Positions 17,428 to 25,676 of a stretch of 64,000 nt of DNA are shown piece after piece; the stretch's first letter is position 1, and every line of letters starts with the position of its first letter. The notes below the pieces were generated by a model. That model did no database searches. It saw nothing but the letters and a program-made list of their open reading frames with translations, and was not told the DNA's origin. The position numbers were made by a program, and so were the translations under genes. Origin of the DNA: Salegentibacter holothuriorum (GTDB lineage: Bacteria; Bacteroidota; Bacteroidia; Flavobacteriales; Flavobacteriaceae); contig NZ_FUYY01000003.1 of the NCBI RefSeq assembly GCF_900168045.1, positions 248,001 through 312,000 on the forward strand, read 5' to 3'.

Positions 17428-17453
17428 AAGCCGCTCCAAGCGGCTTTCTTTTT
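17428..17453 (+). terminator. Rho-independent terminator
   Basis: AAAGCCGC (17428-17435) pairs with GCGGCTTT (17440-17447) around a 4-nt loop and is followed by a T-rich tail. It lies 177 bp after the channel gene and 20 bp before the next ORF. The 17252-17427 stretch before it holds no recognisable gene. Confidence 0.85.
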
Positions 17454-17472
17454 ATCTTCAAAATAAAAAAAT

Positions 17473-17685
17473 ATGATTAAGGAAGGTAGTAATGTCCGTT
17501 GGAAATGGGGTAATGGAGAAGCAAAAGGGAAAGTAACCAAAACTTATGCTAAAGAAGTTACAAAAACCATAGATGGAAGCGAAATCACCCGAAAAGGGGA
17601 AGAAGGCAATAAGGCACTTTTTATAGAACAGGAAGATGGTAGTAAAGTGCTGAAGCTGGAAAGTGAGGTTTCTAAATCAGATTAA
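17473..17685 (+). CDS. Small Tudor-like (hypervirulence-associated HVA1/DUF2945) protein
   Basis: The 70-residue protein fits the HVA1/DUF2945 Tudor-like family: an initial G-x-x-V-x-W-K-W-G-N-G strand pair, the G-x-V-x-K-T-Y turn, a TRKGEEGNKAL insert and a final VLKLESEV strand. Such small beta-barrels are common as single domains in environmental bacteria; the fungal homologue gave the name and the bacterial role is unknown. It is cytoplasmic with no signal peptide, and stands alone between two terminators or intergenic gaps. The start is ATG at 17473. Confidence 0.8.
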   Translation: MIKEGSNVRWKWGNGEAKGKVTKTYAKEVTKTIDGSEITRKGEEGNKALFIEQEDGSKVLKLESEVSKSD

Positions 17686-17750
17686 TTAAACTAATTTAAA
17701 AACTATTTGTTCGAAAATTTGTAAATTCTCGAGCATTAAAATTTATAACT

Positions 17751-18371
17751 ATGGCCGAATTACTTAGAATTTATGATGAAAATCCAAGTCAGAAACATAT
17801 TAATAAAGTAGTAGAGACTTTAAGAAATGGCGGACTTATTATTTACCCAACAGATACCGTCTATGGTTTAGGTTGTGATATTACCAACACCACGGCATTA
17901 GAAAAAATTGCTCAAATTAAAGGGGTGAAACTTGAAAAGGCTAATTTTTCATTTGTTTGTGAAGATTTAAGCAATCTTTCAGACTATGTGAAGCAAATAG
18001 ATTCTGCCACCTTTAAGGTGCTTAAGAGAAATCTTCCAGGTCCTTTTACATTTATTCTTCCCGGGAACAATAACCTGCCAAATGTGTTTAAAAAGAAGAA
18101 AACGGTGGGGATTAGAGTGCCAGATAATGCTATTTGCAAAAGTATAGTTGCTACTTTAGGGAATCCTATTGTTTCTACTTCAATTTACGATGAAGATGAG
18201 GTACTGGAATACACTACAGACCCCGAATTGATAAAAGAGAAGTGGGACCATTTAGTAGATATTGTTATTGATGGAGGTTATGGAGATAATATTCCCTCTA
18301 CAGTTGTAGATCTAACTACTTCCCAACCAGAAGTGATAAGAGAAGGGAAAGGTAGTACCGAAAATTTGTAG
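17751..18371 (+). CDS. L-threonylcarbamoyladenylate synthase (Sua5/YrdC/YciO family)
   Basis: The 206-residue single-domain protein has the YrdC fold: an N-terminal RNGGLIIYPTDTVYGLGCD stretch that forms the Thr/bicarbonate/ATP site, Lys-rich KGVKLEKANFSF, PGPFTFILPG in the centre, and VGIRVPDN and PSTVVDLT near the end. Members make threonylcarbamoyl-AMP for the t6A37 modification of ANN-decoding tRNAs. The length fits the short YrdC/YciO type rather than two-domain Sua5. The KLEKANFSF segment departs from the usual KxRP-like site of TsaC, so it may be a YciO-type paralogue of less certain activity. It is monocistronic, followed by a strong terminator. Confidence 0.88.
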   Translation: MAELLRIYDENPSQKHINKVVETLRNGGLIIYPTDTVYGLGCDITNTTALEKIAQIKGVKLEKANFSFVCEDLSNLSDYVKQIDSATFKVLKRNLPGPFTFILPGNNNLPNVFKKKKTVGIRVPDNAICKSIVATLGNPIVSTSIYDEDEVLEYTTDPELIKEKWDHLVDIVIDGGYGDNIPSTVVDLTTSQPEVIREGKGSTENL

Positions 18372-18400
18372 TTTTAAATAAAATTTTTGATAACACGTTA

Positions 18401-18431
18401 AAAGCCTGCTAAATGCAGGCTTTGTTTTTTT
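18401..18431 (+). terminator. Rho-independent terminator after the YrdC gene
   Basis: A 9-bp stem, AAAGCCTGC (18401-18409) / GCAGGCTTT (18415-18423), with a 5-nt loop is followed by G and a run of eight T. Confidence 0.95.
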
Positions 18432-18471
18432 ATAGCGCCATATACTCCATAACTTAATAAAAAAATAAGCA

Positions 18472-19308
18472 ATGAATTATATTGAAACTAAAAACGAAGA
18501 AAACGGTAATAAGATAAAACTATTTTACGAAGATTATGGCGAAGGGCAACCGGTTATATTAATTCACGGCTGGCCTTTAAGTCACAAAATGTGGGAATAC
18601 CAGGTAGAGAAAATCGTAGATGCCGGGTTTAGATGTATAAGTTATGATCGCCGCGGGTTTGGTGATAGTGATAAACCCTGGGAAGGCTACGATTATGATA
18701 CTTTAGCTTCAGACTTAAACGATGTTATAACTGCACTTGGTCTCTCAAACACCATAATTGTAGGTTTCTCTATGGGTGGAGGAGAAGTTGCCCGTTTTAT
18801 AGGGAAATATGGAACCGCTAATATATCTAAAGCTGCATTGATCTCTGCGGTGCCACCATTTATGCTGAAAACCAATGATAATCCTGATGGGCTTGAGAAA
18901 GAAGTTTTTGAAGGATTTAAAGAGGAGATTCGAAAAGACCGCGCAGGTTTCTTAGCCGGATTTGGTGATAAGTTTTACAATTATGATAAAAACAAAGATC
19001 GTATAAGTAAAGATCAGAAACATTACGATTGGAGTATTGCCTGCAAAGCTTCATCAAAAGCAACACTGGATTGTGTAGATTCTTTTGGATTAACAGATTT
19101 TAGAGAAGACCTAAAACAGTTTGATGTGCCAACGTTAATAGTTCATGGAGATGATGATGAAATTGTACCAATAGCTATTTCTGGGAAGAAAAGTAAAGAC
19201 CTGGTTAAGGATAATACTTTTGAAGTAATTGAAGGCGCACCACATGGATTGATAATGACGCATAAAAAAGAATTTAATGAGATCTTATTGCGCTTTTTAA
19301 AGAAGTAA
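18472..19308 (+). CDS. Alpha/beta hydrolase, non-heme haloperoxidase/arylesterase type
   Basis: The 278-residue alpha/beta hydrolase fold protein has an oxyanion-hole HGW (VILIHGWPLS), nucleophile S100 in GFSMGG, an acid in HGDDDEIVP (D227-D229) and catalytic H258 in APHGL. DRRGFGDSDKPW near residue 60 is characteristic of the co-factor-free haloperoxidase/perhydrolase group, which in practice act as esterases or perhydrolases. It has no signal peptide, so it is cytoplasmic. It is a single gene, flanked by terminators on both sides. The natural substrate cannot be read from the sequence. Confidence 0.9.
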   Translation: MNYIETKNEENGNKIKLFYEDYGEGQPVILIHGWPLSHKMWEYQVEKIVDAGFRCISYDRRGFGDSDKPWEGYDYDTLASDLNDVITALGLSNTIIVGFSMGGGEVARFIGKYGTANISKAALISAVPPFMLKTNDNPDGLEKEVFEGFKEEIRKDRAGFLAGFGDKFYNYDKNKDRISKDQKHYDWSIACKASSKATLDCVDSFGLTDFREDLKQFDVPTLIVHGDDDEIVPIAISGKKSKDLVKDNTFEVIEGAPHGLIMTHKKEFNEILLRFLKK

Positions 19309-19331
19309 TAGGTCTTTTTATTAGCAAGTAA

Positions 19332-19355
19332 AAAACCCCGCAAAAGCGGGGTTTT
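19332..19355. terminator. Bidirectional terminator between convergent genes
   Basis: A perfect 10-bp stem, AAAACCCCGC (19332-19341) / GCGGGGTTTT (19346-19355), with an AAAA loop lies between the hydrolase gene (plus) and the OmpA-type gene (minus). It has T-rich flanks in both directions. Confidence 0.95.
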
Positions 19356-19382
19356 CTTATAATAATTAGAATGTAGTTCGGC

Positions 19383-20216
19383 TTATTTAGCAGACTTCAT
19401 TCCTTCTTCAATCATTCCGTAAAATTGGTCTAATTTAGGAAGAACTACAATTCTTGTTCTTCTGTTTTTAGCACGGCCTTCAGCAGTTTCATTTGTAGCA
19501 ACAGGAACGTAGTAACTTCTACCAGCGGCAGTCATTCTTGCTGGCTCTACACCAAACTCGTCCTGAAGAATTCTAACTACAGAAGTAGCTCTTTTTACAC
19601 TAAGATCCCAGTTGTCTTCAAACATTGAAGTTTTAATAGACTGATCGTCAGTATGACCTTCTACCATAAACTCGATGTCTGGCTTGTTTTTAACTACAGT
19701 AGCAACTTTACCAAGTACTTCTTTAGCACGGTTGGTTACATTGTATCTACCACTATCAAATAGAAGTTTATCTGAAATAGAAACGTAAACTACACCTTTC
19801 TCAACATTAATTTCAATGTCTTCATCATTTATGTTACCCAGGGCACCTTTCAAGCTTGTTACAAGAGCTAAAGTTACTGAGTCTTTTTTGCTAATTGCAT
19901 CACGCATAGATTGGATAGCCAAATCTTTTTCTTTGATGCTTTCTAAAGAGCGTTCAAGGTTCTCAGCTTCTTTCTTAGAAAGGGTAGCAAGATCACCAAC
20001 GTTGTTAAGCAATGCCGCATTGGTATTGTTAAGTCTTGAAATTTGTTGGTTAAGGTCTTGTTTGTCTTCTAAACACGCATTTAGCTTAATCGTAGCAGTG
20101 TTTAATTCATCCTGAGTTTGTTTTTGTTTTTCTTCAAGCTCTGCATATTTTTTGTTAGATACGCAAGAGGAGAACAAAAGAACGGCAGTAGCCGATAAAA
20201 GCATAATTCGTTTCAT
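19383..20216 (-). CDS. OmpA-family peptidoglycan-binding lipoprotein
   Basis: The 277-residue lipoprotein has its lipobox Cys at residue 18 (LLFSSC). A long coiled-coil region (about residues 22-125, rich in Leu, Glu, Lys and Gln) is followed by an OmpA C-terminal domain (about 145-265). There the NRRTRIVVLP motif and the paired Asp/Arg residues that hold diaminopimelate are visible (EGHTDDQSI, NWDLSVKRATSVV). It should sit in the outer membrane, spanning the periplasm by the coiled coil to bind peptidoglycan. It is monocistronic, with a -7 box upstream and a bidirectional terminator downstream. Confidence 0.93.
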   Translation of the reverse strand: MKRIMLLSATAVLLFSSCVSNKKYAELEEKQKQTQDELNTATIKLNACLEDKQDLNQQISRLNNTNAALLNNVGDLATLSKKEAENLERSLESIKEKDLAIQSMRDAISKKDSVTLALVTSLKGALGNINDEDIEINVEKGVVYVSISDKLLFDSGRYNVTNRAKEVLGKVATVVKNKPDIEFMVEGHTDDQSIKTSMFEDNWDLSVKRATSVVRILQDEFGVEPARMTAAGRSYYVPVATNETAEGRAKNRRTRIVVLPKLDQFYGMIEEGMKSAK

Positions 20217-20248
20217 AATCTTGTAATTGTTATTAATGTTAGATGTTT

Positions 20249-20256
20249 CAAAAGTA
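20249..20256 (-). promoter_or_regulatory. Probable -7 box for the OmpA-type lipoprotein gene
   Basis: On the minus strand TACTTTTG matches TAnnTTTG, 32 bp upstream of the ATG at 20216. A -33 TTG is not seen at 17-23 bp. Confidence 0.45.
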
Positions 20257-20307
20257 TCAAAAAAATGTAAAGCGGGAAAAGAAGCTTTAGCATAAGTTTG
20301 AATCCTT

Positions 20308-21303
20308 TTATTTTAATTTAGAAAATTCTTTTCTACTTAAACAAAAATAAGACCAAATAATAGATTTTAACTGGAAATATTGGATGTTTTTTAGAAGGCT
20401 TTTTCGCTTTAATTTAATTTTTTTAAAGTTGCTGTAAAATGCAGTATGAGCCTGGAGAATAGCATATAAATGAGAAAATTTACCTTCGGCAATAAATTTG
20501 ATTCCCGCCACCCCATCAAGGACCATTCTTATAAATAAAATACCATAAACATTTGGTGCCGGTGCATTCTTTAAAAGCATATATAAGCTATTTCTAAAAT
20601 TGAAAAAAGTTTTCCTGGGATTCATACTATCTAAAGTAGCGCCACCCACGTGGTAAACGCTAGAATTCCCGCAAAATTTTATTTGATAGCCTAAATTATG
20701 GATACGCCAGCATAAATCTATTTCTTCCTGGTGTGCAAAAAAATCTTCATCTAATGCACCGGCTTCCCAATAAACGTTTTTTCTAATAATTAAACAGGCT
20801 CCACTTGCCCAAAAAATTGGAACATCGTCATTATACTGCCCATGGTCTTCTTCTAAAGTTTCAAAAATTCTACCGCGGCAAAAGGGGTATCCATATTTAT
20901 CCATATAGCCGCCGGCAGCCCCGGCATATTCAAAGTAGTTTCTCCTTTTAAAATCGAGAATTTTAGGTTGAACTGCAGCTGTTTCGGGTTGATTTTTAAA
21001 AATTTCTATAATTGGTTTCAGCCAATCCCTGGTTACTTCTACATCGCTATTTAGCAAAACAAAAATCTCTTCGGTTAAGCCAGAAAGTGCATCGTTATAA
21101 CCTTTGGCAAATCCGCCGTTCTCTTTATTCTGAATAATTTTTACCTGCGGAAAATTTTCCTGTACAAATTCTACAGAATCATCGGTAGAAGCATTATCGG
21201 CCACATAAATATTGGCTTCCTCAGAAAAACGAATTACCGAAGGCAGAAACTGTTCTAATAAATCGCGCCCATTCCAGTTTAAAATTACTACAGCTGTTTT
21301 CAT
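20308..21303 (-). CDS. Family 2 glycosyltransferase
   Basis: The 331-residue product has a GT-A fold: the N-terminal VVILNWNGRDLLEQFLPS stretch, NASTDDSVEFV, the Asp-containing LNSDVEV nucleotide-sugar site near residue 88, and EIDLCWRIHNLGY near residue 200, as in rhamnosyltransferase-like GT2 enzymes. The C-terminal 90 residues are amphipathic and may touch the membrane. It overlaps the upstream HsdR_N-like gene by 1 nt (TAATG on the minus strand), so the two are co-transcribed. It is distant from the polysaccharide cluster and transcribed in the opposite direction, so it may serve another glycan. Donor and acceptor are unknown. Confidence 0.9.
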   Translation of the reverse strand: MKTAVVILNWNGRDLLEQFLPSVIRFSEEANIYVADNASTDDSVEFVQENFPQVKIIQNKENGGFAKGYNDALSGLTEEIFVLLNSDVEVTRDWLKPIIEIFKNQPETAAVQPKILDFKRRNYFEYAGAAGGYMDKYGYPFCRGRIFETLEEDHGQYNDDVPIFWASGACLIIRKNVYWEAGALDEDFFAHQEEIDLCWRIHNLGYQIKFCGNSSVYHVGGATLDSMNPRKTFFNFRNSLYMLLKNAPAPNVYGILFIRMVLDGVAGIKFIAEGKFSHLYAILQAHTAFYSNFKKIKLKRKSLLKNIQYFQLKSIIWSYFCLSRKEFSKLK

Positions 21304-21767
21304 TATTGTTTGGTTTTTTCCGCAGTTAAATAATCAGGAATTTCGGGTAGGAAATGATATTTCTCTTCTTTGTAATCCAATTTGCAGAAGTAATGCTGCA
21401 GGCCGTTAGTGAGCATTAAATAATCGGCTTTTAAACTCAAATTATATCTGGCGATCTGGTCAAAAACTTCCTGGGTTATTTTTATATGCGGTGCTTTGCA
21501 TTCTACTACCACTTTTATTTTTCCATCAGGATAAAAAACTACGGCGTCATAGCGTTTGGTAAGCTTTCCCAGTTTAAGTTGCTTTTCAACATTAATATGG
21601 TTTTTAGGATATTTTTTATCTAAAGTTAGGAACTTCACTACGTGTTGTCTTACCCATTCTTCGGGAGTTAAAACCACAAATTTTTTCCGGAGTTCATCAA
21701 AAACGGCTATTTTATTTTCACTATTTTTGAACCGGAACGAGTATTTTGGAAAATTGAGCGCTAACAT
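21303..21767 (-). CDS. HsdR N-terminal-like nuclease-fold protein (stand-alone)
   Basis: The frame can be read from a TTG at 21803, but that codon is also the -33 element of a promoter. The ATG at 21767 gives a sensible N-terminus (MLALNFPKYSFRFK), so I use it (154 residues). The protein matches the short HSDR_N-type family: R/K-rich start, TPEEWVRQHVVKFL, the catalytic-type RYDAVVF (Asp) and VVVECKAPHI (Glu-x-Lys) residues of a PD-(D/E)xK nuclease fold, and LTNGLQHYFCKLD. No restriction-modification partner is nearby; such solitary members are common in Flavobacteriia. Function is unknown and a nuclease activity is only inferred. Confidence 0.85.
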   Translation of the reverse strand: MLALNFPKYSFRFKNSENKIAVFDELRKKFVVLTPEEWVRQHVVKFLTLDKKYPKNHINVEKQLKLGKLTKRYDAVVFYPDGKIKVVVECKAPHIKITQEVFDQIARYNLSLKADYLMLTNGLQHYFCKLDYKEEKYHFLPEIPDYLTAEKTKQ

Positions 21768-21771
21768 AGGC

Positions 21772-21803
21772 CAAAAGTAAAAAAGAAAACCACAGCGCAG
21801 CAA
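21772..21803 (-). promoter_or_regulatory. Complete Bacteroidota promoter immediately before the HsdR_N-like ATG
   Basis: On the minus strand a TTG (21803-21801), 21 bp, then TACTTTTG (21779-21772) matches the TTG-N17-23-TAnnTTTG consensus. Only 4 bp separate the -7 box from the ATG at 21767, so transcription should start at or within a few bases of the start codon. Confidence 0.6.
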
Positions 21804-21842
21804 GCTTCAGTTTAATTTAAAATTCAAAAATCCTTCATCTTA

Positions 21843-22847
21843 ATGGAAGAAGCAAAAGAGATTGTAAATAATATTCAAAAAGGTAGTGTGTCACCACTTT
21901 ACTTTTTAATGGGTGAGGAACCTTATTATATTGATAGAATCTCAGACTTTATAGCGCAAAATTTACTTGCGGAAGAAGAAAAAGGTTTTAATCAGATCAT
22001 TATGTATGGCCGCGACACCAATATAGATGAAATTGTGAGCAATGCCAAGCGCTATCCCATGATGGCCGAAAGACAAGTGATTATTGTAAAAGAAGCACAA
22101 GATCTTTCCCGAAGCATAGAGAAACTGGTAGATTATGCCGAAAATCCGCAGCCTACAACCACTTTAGTTTTTTGTTATAAATATAAAAGCCTTGATAAGC
22201 GTAAGAAACTTTCTAAGGTTTTAAAGAAAAATGGGGTTTTGTTTGAAAGCAAACGCCTATATGAAAACCAGGTGGCAGACTGGATTATGAAAACCCTTAA
22301 GGCGAGAAATTATACCATTTCTCCCAAAGCAGCACAAATGCTGGTTGAGTTTTTAGGAATTGATCTTGGGAAAATAGATAATGAGCTAAATAAACTTCAA
22401 CTTATAACCCCGGAGGGTACTCAAATCACTCCAGAGCTTATAGAGCAGAATATAGGAATAAGCAAAGACTTTAATAATTTTGAATTACGCAAAGCCATTG
22501 GGATGCGAGATTCCCTTAAAGCGCATCGCATTGTAAATTATTTTGCCCAGAATCCTAAAGACAATCCTATGGTAGTGACCATTTCACTATTGTTTTCCTA
22601 TTTCTCGCAAATTATGCAGTATCATGGCCTTCCTGATAAATCTAAAGCTAATGTGGCCAGGCAGCTTAAAGTACATCCGTATTTTGTTGGGGATTATATA
22701 GCTGCGGCAAAAAATTACCCCATGAAGAAAGTGAGTCAGGTAATTGGTCTTTTGCACGAAAGCGATGTTAAAGGAAAAGGTGTGGGCGCGGTGAATATTT
22801 CTCACGGCGATTTACTCAAAGAATTAATGGTTAAGATCTTAAATTAA
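21843..22847 (+). CDS. holA: DNA polymerase III subunit delta
   Basis: The 334-residue clamp-loader subunit delta opens the beta sliding clamp and helps load it on primed DNA. It shows the family's N-terminal SPLYFLMGEEPYYID stretch, a degenerate AAA+ domain without functional Walker A, the RYPMMAERQVIIVKEAQ region and a C-terminal helical collar (IVNYFAQNPKDNPMVVTISLLFSYF). Length is typical. It is divergent from the HsdR_N-like gene with only 75 bp between the start codons. menA follows 1 bp after its stop, so holA is probably the first gene of the menA unit. Confidence 0.95.
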   Translation: MEEAKEIVNNIQKGSVSPLYFLMGEEPYYIDRISDFIAQNLLAEEEKGFNQIIMYGRDTNIDEIVSNAKRYPMMAERQVIIVKEAQDLSRSIEKLVDYAENPQPTTTLVFCYKYKSLDKRKKLSKVLKKNGVLFESKRLYENQVADWIMKTLKARNYTISPKAAQMLVEFLGIDLGKIDNELNKLQLITPEGTQITPELIEQNIGISKDFNNFELRKAIGMRDSLKAHRIVNYFAQNPKDNPMVVTISLLFSYFSQIMQYHGLPDKSKANVARQLKVHPYFVGDYIAAAKNYPMKKVSQVIGLLHESDVKGKGVGAVNISHGDLLKELMVKILN

Positions 22848-22848
22848 T

Positions 22849-23754
22849 ATGAGTAAAATAAATACGTGGATAAGCGCCGCCAGGCTAAGAACATTGCCAT
22901 TATCTATTTCAGGGATCATAGTAGGAACCACTATTGCTGTTAGCGAAGGTGTTTTTAGCATTGTCATTTTTAGTCTTGCGCTAGCAACCACTTTAGGTTT
23001 ACAGGTGCTTTCAAATTTCGCTAACGATTATGGAGATGGTGTTAAGGGAACAGATAACGAGGATAGGGTAGGGCCAGAGCGCGCTTTACAAAGCGGATTA
23101 ATTACTCAGAAGGAAATGCTTCAGGGGATTATAATTACTGCTATTGTTACCTTACTTTTTGCTATTCTACTTATTTATGCAGCTTTCGGAAAAGAAAATT
23201 TGGGATACGCGCTATTCTTTTTTTTGCTGGGAATTGCTGCAATTATTGCTGCCATAAAATACACAGTTGGTAAATCGGCCTACGGTTACCGGGGGCTTGG
23301 AGATGTTTTTGTTTTTATTTTCTTTGGCCTGGTGGCAGTATATGGATCTTATTTTTTATATGAACACCAATGGAACTGGTTGGTCTTGCTGCCGGCTTTT
23401 AGTATAGGTTTTTTAAGTATCGGGGTTTTAAACCTTAATAATATGCGAGACAGGGCTTCAGACGAGAAGGCAGGTAAAATTACCTTAGTGGTGAAACTTG
23501 GTGCTAAGAAGGCTAAAAACTATCATTATTCGCTTATTCTAGGCGCTATTTTTTGCCTGGTGTTATTTACAATACTTTCGTTAGAGAGTATAAACGATTT
23601 TATTTATCTACCTGCTTTTATTCCTTTAGTCCTACACCTTAAAAGAGTGGTAGAAAATGAAAATGCTATACTGCTTGATCCAGAACTAAAGATTCTGGCA
23701 CTTTCTACCTTTGCCACCGCAATTCTTTTTGGCCTGGGGCAAATCTGGCAGTAA
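22849..23754 (+). CDS. menA: 1,4-dihydroxy-2-naphthoate polyprenyltransferase
   Basis: The 301-residue UbiA-family membrane protein has about nine transmembrane helices. The first Asp-rich prenyl-diphosphate site is NFANDYGDGVKGTD (residues about 61-74), with conserved GPERALQSG after it. The second is LNNMRDRASDEKAGK (around residue 200). It prenylates DHNA to demethylmenaquinone in the inner membrane, the first membrane step of menaquinone synthesis. It is placed between holA (1-bp gap) and, 175 bp downstream, a group containing menC and menE. Confidence 0.95.
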   Translation: MSKINTWISAARLRTLPLSISGIIVGTTIAVSEGVFSIVIFSLALATTLGLQVLSNFANDYGDGVKGTDNEDRVGPERALQSGLITQKEMLQGIIITAIVTLLFAILLIYAAFGKENLGYALFFFLLGIAAIIAAIKYTVGKSAYGYRGLGDVFVFIFFGLVAVYGSYFLYEHQWNWLVLLPAFSIGFLSIGVLNLNNMRDRASDEKAGKITLVVKLGAKKAKNYHYSLILGAIFCLVLFTILSLESINDFIYLPAFIPLVLHLKRVVENENAILLDPELKILALSTFATAILFGLGQIWQ

Positions 23755-23807
23755 ACCACATGGAGCAGGTTCAAGAAGAATTATTATTAGAAAACATCAT
23801 TTGATTT

Positions 23808-23846
23808 GGAGGCAAGCCTGCGAGCATTTAATCTCGATTATCGAGT
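23808..23846 (-). repeat. Degenerate repeat carrying the 19-bp palindrome (copy 2)
   Basis: GGAGGCAAGCCT (23808-23819) resembles, in reverse orientation, the CGAGGCTTGCCTCG core of the repeat at 30191-30290. It is followed by AATCTCGATTATCGAG; 23828-23846 is the exact reverse complement of 4375-4393. It lies in the 175-bp gap between menA and the MBL-fold hydrolase gene. Confidence 0.45.
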
Positions 23847-23929
23847 AAGTTTAACAAAATTATATATTCGGTAATTTGAAGCTTCTTTTATCGAATTCTT
23901 AAATTAGGAGAAACCATAAAAATTAAGTT

Positions 23930-24610
23930 ATGAAAATCACTTTTTACGGACAAAGTTGCCTTGGAATTAAAATAGGGGATATCAATGTTTTGGTAGATCC
24001 ATTTATAACCGGGAACGATCTTGCTAAAGATAAAATCAATATTAAAGACATAAAAGCCGATTATATTTTATTAACCCACGCACACCAGGATCACACCTTA
24101 GATGCTGAGGAAATTGCCAAAAATACAGGGGCGGTAATTGTAAGTAATTTTGAAATCGCTAATCATTATGAAGAAAAAGGCATAGAAGTTCATCCTATGA
24201 ATCACGGAGGAAACTGGGAGTTTGAATTTGGAAAAGTGAAGTACGTAAATGCCGTACATACCAGTTCTTTTCCAGATGGTAAATATGGTGGACAGCCCGG
24301 CGGTTTTGTGATAGAAGGAGAACATAAAAATATCTATATTGCCGGCGATACTGCGCTAACTATGGATATGCAGTTAATTCCGCAACGCACCACGTTAGAT
24401 TTGGCAATTCTTCCTATTGGAGACAATTTTACTATGGGTGTAGAAGATGCTATTATTGCCAGTGATTTTGTTGAATGTGATAAAGTTTTGGGTTGCCATT
24501 ATGATACCTTTGGCTACATTGAAATTGATCATGAAGAAGCCAAAAGAAAGTTTTTTGACGAGGGTAAAGACCTTATGCTCCTTGAAATTGGAGAAAGTCT
24601 TGAACTTTAG
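23930..24610 (+). CDS. Metallo-beta-lactamase-fold metal-dependent hydrolase (UPF0173)
   Basis: The 226-residue product has the MBL fold. The metal motif H50-x-H52-x-D54-H55 follows ILLTHAHQDH; further ligands are His in VNAVHTSSF, Asp in IAGDTALT and His near the C-terminus (LGCHYDTF). It fits the UPF0173 group of small cytoplasmic hydrolases with undefined substrate. It sits between menA and menC and is followed 28 bp later by menC. This position beside men genes suggests conserved linkage, but a role in quinone metabolism is only a guess. Confidence 0.88.
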   Translation: MKITFYGQSCLGIKIGDINVLVDPFITGNDLAKDKINIKDIKADYILLTHAHQDHTLDAEEIAKNTGAVIVSNFEIANHYEEKGIEVHPMNHGGNWEFEFGKVKYVNAVHTSSFPDGKYGGQPGGFVIEGEHKNIYIAGDTALTMDMQLIPQRTTLDLAILPIGDNFTMGVEDAIIASDFVECDKVLGCHYDTFGYIEIDHEEAKRKFFDEGKDLMLLEIGESLEL

Positions 24611-24638
24611 TTTTGACTTAGCTAAATAATAGAAATAT

Positions 24639-25673
24639 ATGCAGGCAGATTATAAAAAGTATGTCTTAAATTTTAAACGCCCCAGCGGAACTTCGCGGGG
24701 CGTTCTTACTACTAAAGAAACCTGGTTTCTTAAAATCACCGATGGTGACAAGATAGGCTATGGTGAATGTGGAATTCTTAGAAGCCTTAGTATAGACGAC
24801 AGGCCAGATTATGAAGAAAAATTGCAATGGGTTTGCAATAATATTAATCTGGGTGAAGCTATGCTTTGGGAAGAATTAAAAGAATTTCCAAGCATTCAAA
24901 TTGGGATAGAAATGGCTTTTAAGTCATTGAATGCTCCAGATCCTTTTGAAATATTTCCTTCTGAATTTACCAGTGGAAAGGCAGCAATACCAATTAACGG
25001 ATTGATATGGATGGGAGAAAAAGCTTTTATGAAAACTCAGATTCAGGAGAAAATTGAAGCCGGTTTTGATTGTATTAAAATGAAGATTGGCGCCATAGAT
25101 TTTGAGACTGAATTAGAGCTTTTAAAATATATAAGAACCGAATTTTCTTCCGAAGAAATTGAATTACGCGTAGATGCAAATGGTGCCTTTAAGCCTACTG
25201 AAGCTTTAGAGAAACTGGAACGTTTAAGCGAATTTCAATTACACAGTATAGAACAGCCCATTAAACAGGGACAAATGGAAGAAATGGCTCAATTATGCGA
25301 GGAGACTCCGCTTCCTATAGCTTTAGACGAAGAATTAATTGGTGTTTTTGATGGAACGAAGAAGAAAGATTTGTTACAAACAGTAAGGCCACAATATATT
25401 ATTTTAAAGCCGAGCTTAATAGGTGGGTTTAGAGGTACTCAAGAGTGGATTGAACTTGCTGAGAAGTACAATATTGGTTGGTGGATAACCAGTGCCTTAG
25501 AAAGCAACGTGGGGCTCAGCGCAATTTCGCAATTTACTTATACTAAATACAGTAAAATGCCTCAGGGACTGGGCACCGGAAGTTTGTATACTAATAATAT
25601 AGCGAGTCCGTTAGAAGTGACGAAAGGAAATATTCAATATAATCCCGCAAAAAGTTGGGACTTTAATTTTTAG
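24639..25673 (+). CDS. menC: o-Succinylbenzoate synthase
   Basis: The 344-residue enolase-superfamily enzyme dehydrates SHCHC to o-succinylbenzoate in menaquinone synthesis. The barrel residues are complete: K147-x-K149 (IKMKIG), metal ligands D179 (VDAN), E205 (IEQP) and D230 (LDEE), and base K257 (ILKPS). The N-terminal capping domain opens with YVLNFKRPSGTSRGVL. Identity as OSBS rather than another muconate-type enzyme rests on the flanking menA and menE genes. The CPBP gene starts 3 bp after its stop, so they are co-transcribed. Confidence 0.93.
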   Translation: MQADYKKYVLNFKRPSGTSRGVLTTKETWFLKITDGDKIGYGECGILRSLSIDDRPDYEEKLQWVCNNINLGEAMLWEELKEFPSIQIGIEMAFKSLNAPDPFEIFPSEFTSGKAAIPINGLIWMGEKAFMKTQIQEKIEAGFDCIKMKIGAIDFETELELLKYIRTEFSSEEIELRVDANGAFKPTEALEKLERLSEFQLHSIEQPIKQGQMEEMAQLCEETPLPIALDEELIGVFDGTKKKDLLQTVRPQYIILKPSLIGGFRGTQEWIELAEKYNIGWWITSALESNVGLSAISQFTYTKYSKMPQGLGTGSLYTNNIASPLEVTKGNIQYNPAKSWDFNF

Positions 25674-25676
25674 TAA

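Noticed and set aside
21303-21803. Restriction-modification system
   Set aside because: Only a short HsdR_N-like protein is present; no methylase, specificity subunit or helicase domain nearby.
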